A stretch of 22,621 nucleotides of DNA from Chara braunii (Eukaryota > Streptophyta > Charophyceae > Charales > Characeae), in NCBI GenBank assembly GCA_003427395.1, contig BFEA01000181.1:181635-204255 (forward strand), given 5' to 3'. A program made the position numbers and the translations under genes. This document shows positions 20,263 through 22,621 of the stretch, one piece after another (position 1 is the stretch's first letter; every line of letters starts with the position of its first letter). The notes beneath the pieces were generated by a model that did not search any database, was not told the DNA's origin, and was given only the letters and a program-made list of their open reading frames with translations.

Positions 20263-20758
20263 GCAAGTTCTTGTTTAGCTAGGAGTAGGTTCCCGGTTAC
20301 CTTTTGGAATTGTGTGGAGTTTCGGTCATGTGAATGTTTTTTTTATGAACCAGGGCACTCGGTTCCGGTCGGCGGCCACAGTAGGCGGCAAGGGGTAGGG
20401 AAGGGAGGAGAGTGCCACTCTTGGATAAGGGAACAAGGATGTTCCTCCCGGCCGTTATTGGGCCGAGGTCAGGCCGGTTGGTAGGCCTGTGTAATAGTAT
20501 GGACGGGTGTTAGTGGAACACGGGGAGTCTAGAGTAGGTTTAGGTATAGTTAGTCTACTGGGGCGGACTACGGTGGTTGAGCTAGGAATTAAGGTAGAAG
20601 CAGAATTTCTTGATGTCTGAGTCATGATTGAAAGATTGTCCATAAGCAAAACCGGCTGATGCTGCCGGGATAACTCCGGGTTGAATTGTGAGGTCCCCGG
20701 CCTCCTGAAGTGAATTTTTTGGAATATAAAGTGAATTCAAAAAAAAAAAAAAAAAAAA
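20263..20758 (+). other. 3' UTR and A-tail of the large LINE
   Basis: Shared with the fragments at 8150-8684 (minus) and 4440-4861 (plus). The last 100 bases are best conserved and hold two potential stems: CCGGG (20676-20680) with CCCGG (20696-20700), and GAGG (20690-20693) with CCTC (20701-20704). These cross and would form an H-type pseudoknot. The A-tail is 20739-20758. An RT-recognition role is inferred, not shown. Confidence 0.8.
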
Positions 20759-20759
20759 T

Positions 20760-20772
20760 TCTTCCCTGTATC
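20760..20772. repeat. TSD of the large LINE, right (13 bp)
   Basis: TCTTCCCTGTATC, exact repeat of 13398-13410, following the A-tail. Confidence 0.92.
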
Positions 20773-20802
20773 GTTCCAATTTTAACGGATGTGCCGATGG
20801 AC
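20760..20802 (-). pseudogene. U6 snRNA retrocopy, 5' half
   Basis: On the minus strand it starts exactly at the U6 5' end, GTCCATCGGCACATCCG, and continues AAAATTGGAACGATACAGGG. Bases 20760-20772 are the duplicated LINE target. The U6 5' end lies directly against the TSD at 20803, so the copy is complete at its 5' end. Confidence 0.92.
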
Positions 20803-20816
20803 AGCTGTCACCCCTT
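20803..20816. repeat. TSD of U6 retrocopy, right
   Basis: AGCTGTCACCCCTT; partner of 13341-13354 with one mismatch. Confidence 0.8.
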
Positions 20817-21236
20817 GTGTTTTCTTTTTTCTCCAAAGAAAAGCTCTTGGCGCGAGAACGGGTACGGTAGTTCGTGTGAACTGGTGGTGGCATCACGGCC
20901 CTCAACTCGCACCTCGCCTAGGTTGATATCCGAGAGAAGAATCCCTTCCTCACAGCATATTCTCGCAAGCTCCCGAAATTGGTGATCATCTTCTCTCGTA
21001 GCTGGACGTAGGTTACCACCCTATCTGAAAAAAGCATACCTCGATTAGGAGCACTTCTACGCTAGCACGTGAGAAGGTAAACAACTTAGTTCCATAGTCA
21101 CAAGCTCTCCAGAATGGTTATCAAATCGGATGGTGGAGGCCATCGCGGCTGTTTGCTGTAACCCCTTCATAGCCAACGTGGCGAGCACGAGGTTATGACC
21201 AATCGACGAAGCGGTGCTGACGTTGATTATACCTTC
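20808..21236 (-). other. Possible host exon remnants (unidentified)
   Basis: Two minus-strand open stretches share one direction. The upper (21236 down to 21057) follows a CTTAG that could be a splice acceptor and reads ...SSIGHNLVLATLAMKGLQ... and ...IRFDNHSGELVTMELS.... The lower (21024 down to 20808) follows TTTTTTCAG, a good acceptor, and reads ...REDDHQFRELARICCEEG... and ...SDINLGEVRVEGRDATT.... An intron of about 50 bp would join them. The residue composition looks protein-like, but I recognise no family and the upper part lacks a supported start. The last codons run into the U6 TSD. It could be a pseudogene or chance. Confidence 0.3.
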
Positions 21237-21332
21237 CTAAGCGCTATCACGGTGGTAGCTGCTGCGGCCAAACTGGCCGGCCGTTGCCACTTCCAGTGCA
21301 GAACAGCGCCGGCGGACTCGCAGTGATAGGTC

Positions 21333-21347
21333 CCCCTGCAAGGAATA
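21333..21347. repeat. TSD of U6/hammerhead chimera, left (15 bp)
   Basis: CCCCTGCAAGGAATA, identical to 21646-21660; together they bound a 298-bp insertion. Confidence 0.88.
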
Positions 21348-21356
21348 CATATATAT

Positions 21357-21526
21357 CACAGCCCCTCGTTTGTTCTCCTCTTCGCCCTCTCTGCCTACGG
21401 TTTACCGGGCAGCTTCAGCCTCCTGATGAGTCGGGGAAACTCCGACGAAACAGTTTGTCACAGCCCCTCGTTTGTTGTCCTCTTCTCCCTCTGTGCCTTC
21501 GGTTTACCGGGCAGCTCTGTCTGATG
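21357..21526 (+). repeat. 102-bp hammerhead-bearing tandem unit
   Basis: CACAGCCCCTCGTTTGTT starts at 21357 and again at 21459. The first 58 bases of the two copies differ at only 4 positions. Copy 2 is cut off just after its CTGATGA. Both contain CGGTTTACCG, a small self-complementary hairpin at the tip of the predicted stem I. Confidence 0.88.
21423..21459 (+). ncRNA. Hammerhead ribozyme core
   Basis: CTGATGAG (21423-21430), a 6-bp stem II (GTCGGG with TCCGAC, loop GAAAC), GAAA (21447-21450), and a 3-bp stem III (ACA with TGT, loop GTT) that leads to GTC. Cleavage is predicted between C21459 and A21460. All conserved core bases of a hammerhead are present. Stem I is defective in this copy: the bases before CTGATGAG end in CTC rather than CTGT, the complement of ACAG. 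The second copy has CTGT directly before its CTGATGA, but lacks stem II and GAAA. So each copy is half intact. The core is certain; present activity is doubtful. Confidence 0.8.
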
Positions 21527-21559
21527 ATATGTATGTACATGTATATACATTTATAAAAT

Positions 21560-21645
21560 TTTCTCGATCTATGCGTGTCATCCTTTCGCAGGGGCCACGC
21601 TAATCTTCTCTGTATCGTTCCAATTTTGGCGGATGTGCCGAAGGA
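21560..21645 (-). pseudogene. U6 snRNA retrocopy, chimera partner
   Basis: On the minus strand: GTCCTTCGGCACATCCGCC, then AAAATTGGAACGATACAGAG, AAGATTAGCGTGGCCCCTGC, GAAAGGATGACACGCATAGA and TCGAGAAA. The ACAGAGA box and the AGATTAGC region are intact, though other positions differ from plant U6. It is 86 bases, stopping at the same place as the copy at 13355, without the terminal U-rich sequence needed for a normal U6 3' end. No plant-type upstream element or properly placed TATA box was seen, so it is unlikely to be a working gene. Confidence 0.9.
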
Positions 21646-21660
21646 CCCCTGCAAGGAATA
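21646..21660. repeat. TSD of U6/hammerhead chimera, right (15 bp)
   Basis: CCCCTGCAAGGAATA, exact copy of 21333-21347, touching the U6 5' end. Confidence 0.88.
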
Positions 21661-22245
21661 TTGCGTTTGTACCCAACGAGTTCGGAAGTCCCTGGAGTCA
21701 GATCCCGGCGCCAGCAGTCCAAACGCAAGCGGGCTCCGAGGTATACAAGGGGGCCACGCTTTCGATGTTCCGGTCTGGAGGAGACCGGTTCGATTCGTCC
21801 GGCGTAAGAAGAATAGGCTGGGCAATTCAGGTTCCGGTGTACTGTTGTCAGAGCGTTGGCCAACGAGCTGCCTCGCCGCGACTTCGCTCAGCGCACCAGT
21901 GACCGAAGCGGGGCGCAGCGTACCAATGAGCGAATCCGGGCTCGGCGAAACAAAGAGTGGAGCGGCACTCAGCGCAGCAACGGGAGAGGGGCAGGGAAGG
22001 TGAGTTGTCTGCAGTCTTCTTCTCTCTTTCTTGCTGCATGCTTTTGTTTTTCGTTCATAAATAGAGATATTATTTCCTTTCTTTTCGTTGGATGTGAGAT
22101 GTCTCCTCCGGGGCGTTGTTCCATTTGGGCGATCTAGAAGGTATATTGCGCTCATATATGTCGGCCTCCATAATCGGGTTGTTGCTGGAGTTTCCAAATC
22201 CTGTCTGGTCGCACTGGCTCCCTGCTGAGCCTCGATAGCAGACAG

Positions 22246-22248
<3 letters not shown>
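21661..22248. other. GC-rich flank, possible splice donor
   Basis: 21661-21999 is GC-rich. One plus-strand frame (ATG 21856) contains three related short blocks, [18 protein letters not shown] and TQRSNGRG, and runs to AAG followed by GTGAGT at 22000, a good plant 5' splice site. The DNA then turns T-rich, as in plant introns. This could be a short first exon, but the protein is Arg-rich and unknown and no promoter is identifiable. Confidence 0.25.

Positions 22249-22325
<77 letters not shown>
22249..22325. repeat. (GA)n microsatellite, about 77 bp
   Basis: Uninterrupted GA dinucleotides, at least 38 units. The Leu-Ser-rich minus-strand frames through it are artefacts of the repeat. Such tracts are common in plant 5' leaders and promoters. 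Confidence 0.97.
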
Positions 22326-22326
<1 letters not shown>

Positions 22327-22596
22327 CATGCCAACTTCGAGATTAGCATCAGCAGGAGGACAAGGGAGAGGACGCAGAGCAGTTGTCGGAGGAGCCGAAG
22401 AAGCAGGAGTCCATCTGGTCGTGTCTTGCCGTCACCGGCGTGATTATGCGTTCCTCCACGTCGAGGTCGCGTGCGCTTGTCGCGAGTTGCCGTTGATGGC
22501 GATGGCGCGGGCAGGTTTCCCATCGTTTACAGCGTACGCGTTTACAGACTGCCACGGCTAGGACCTCGTGGAGGAAGAGAGCGAGGAGGGAGAGGA
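22326..22596. other. GC-rich stretch without a supported gene
   Basis: A minus-strand frame from ATG 22523 encodes a basic start and a Leu-rich segment before running into the (GA)n tract. The C/T-rich minus-strand sequence upstream of it (22560-22621) could be a 5' leader. A plus-strand frame at 22328-22561 is equally unsupported. Neither shows a recognisable domain. Confidence 0.25.
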
Positions 22597-22621
22597 GGTG
22601 GGGGGAGAGGGGAGGGGAGGG
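22597..22621 (+). other. G-quadruplex-forming sequence
   Basis: Four G-runs (GGGGGG, GGGG, GGGG, GGG) separated by 1-3 bases at the window end fit the usual G-quadruplex pattern. It may continue beyond the window. Confidence 0.7.

Larger units (their letters stand above)
13411..20759 (+). mobile_element. Near-complete L1-clade LINE inside U6 copy
   Basis: About 7.35 kb with a 5' leader (13411-13804), ORF1 (13805-16086), ORF2 (16079-20262), 3' UTR and an A20 tail. It is flanked by a 13-bp TSD that belongs to U6 sequence. It has the architecture of plant L1-type LINEs: ORF1 with a zinc-knuckle-like motif, ORF2 with an N-terminal endonuclease, RT and a zinc-binding tail. It is dead: two stops and a frameshift in ORF1, and a deletion with frameshift plus three stops in ORF2. 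It is better preserved than the other copies, so probably younger. Confidence 0.93.
21348..21645. mobile_element. Retro-inserted chimera: hammerhead repeat plus U6
   Basis: Between the 15-bp TSDs lie, in plus-strand order, a 102-bp unit, a partial second unit, an AT-rich linker (about 21528-21559) and antisense U6. Read on the minus strand it is a complete U6 5' end joined to the complement of the hammerhead repeat. U6 fused 5' to another retro-RNA is known from LINE template switching in mammals. Here the partner is unidentified. If the element is read on the plus strand, it is a hammerhead-bearing element (as in retrozymes or Penelope-like elements) with an inverted U6 piece. Confidence 0.72.

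Noticed and set aside
20650-20680. CTGATG in the LINE 3' UTR as a hammerhead
   Set aside because: The core reads CTGATGC, and no GAAA follows in the right place.
21560-21645. Active U6 snRNA gene
   Set aside because: The terminal U-rich sequence and plant-type promoter elements are missing, and TSDs mark it as a retrocopy.
21780-21830. tRNA T-arm (GGTTCGATTCGTCC)
   Set aside because: No matching A-box upstream and the stem does not pair to a 7-base loop.
22152-22523. Leu-Ser repeat protein on the minus strand
   Set aside because: The repeat is the translation of the (GA)n microsatellite.
1-22621. CRISPR array, bacterial operon or phage module
   Set aside because: No spacer-repeat pattern, no ribosome-binding-site-led genes and clear eukaryotic retroelement content.

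Overview
The window looks like intergenic DNA from a green plant nuclear genome, probably a streptophyte; I cannot name the species. The reasons are two U6 snRNA copies with a plant-like 5' part, L1-clade LINEs whose ORF2 runs endonuclease, reverse transcriptase, zinc-binding tail, tRNA-derived SINE sequence, and long homopolymer and (GA)n/(AT)n tracts. No convincing intact host protein gene is visible. Almost everything that can be identified is a retroelement or repeat.

Layout. 1-1596: satellite-like DNA (44-bp units, then a 753-bp unit present twice). 1597-3064: nothing recognised except one hairpin. 3065-3835 (minus): decayed ORF1 of the LINE family that fills the middle of the window; 4440-4861 (plus): 3' UTR of the same family. 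4949-5586: a 526-bp element with imperfect terminal inverted repeats, flanked by unusually long 55-57-bp direct repeats. 6402-6700: tRNA-like SINE modules with an exact 92-bp duplication. 7033-7845: diverged repeats and an A-tail. 8133-13172: a LINE inserted with a 5' inversion (twin priming), bounded by a 17-bp target-site duplication (TSD). 13341-20816: a U6 snRNA retrocopy with its own TSD, split by a 7.35-kb near-complete LINE (13411-20759) with a 13-bp TSD. 20808-21236 (minus): two open stretches that may be remnants of host exons. 21333-21660: a retro-inserted chimera joining a tandem hammerhead-ribozyme repeat to a U6 copy. 21661-22621: GC-rich DNA, a long (GA)n tract and a G-rich end.

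How the parts relate. The LINE copies share protein sequence in ORF1 and ORF2 and a conserved 3' UTR end. They make an ORF1 protein with a zinc-knuckle-like motif and an ORF2 protein with an L1-type endonuclease and RT. ORF2 starts 8 bases inside the end of ORF1. Every copy seen is dead, through nonsense codons, frameshifts or deletions. The two U6 copies have complete 5' ends, lack the same 3' portion and carry TSDs, as expected if LINE machinery mobilised them. The most interesting part is the 13.3-21.7 kb region, where LINE, U6 RNA and hammerhead sequence meet. All homology was judged by eye between copies inside the window; no database was searched.
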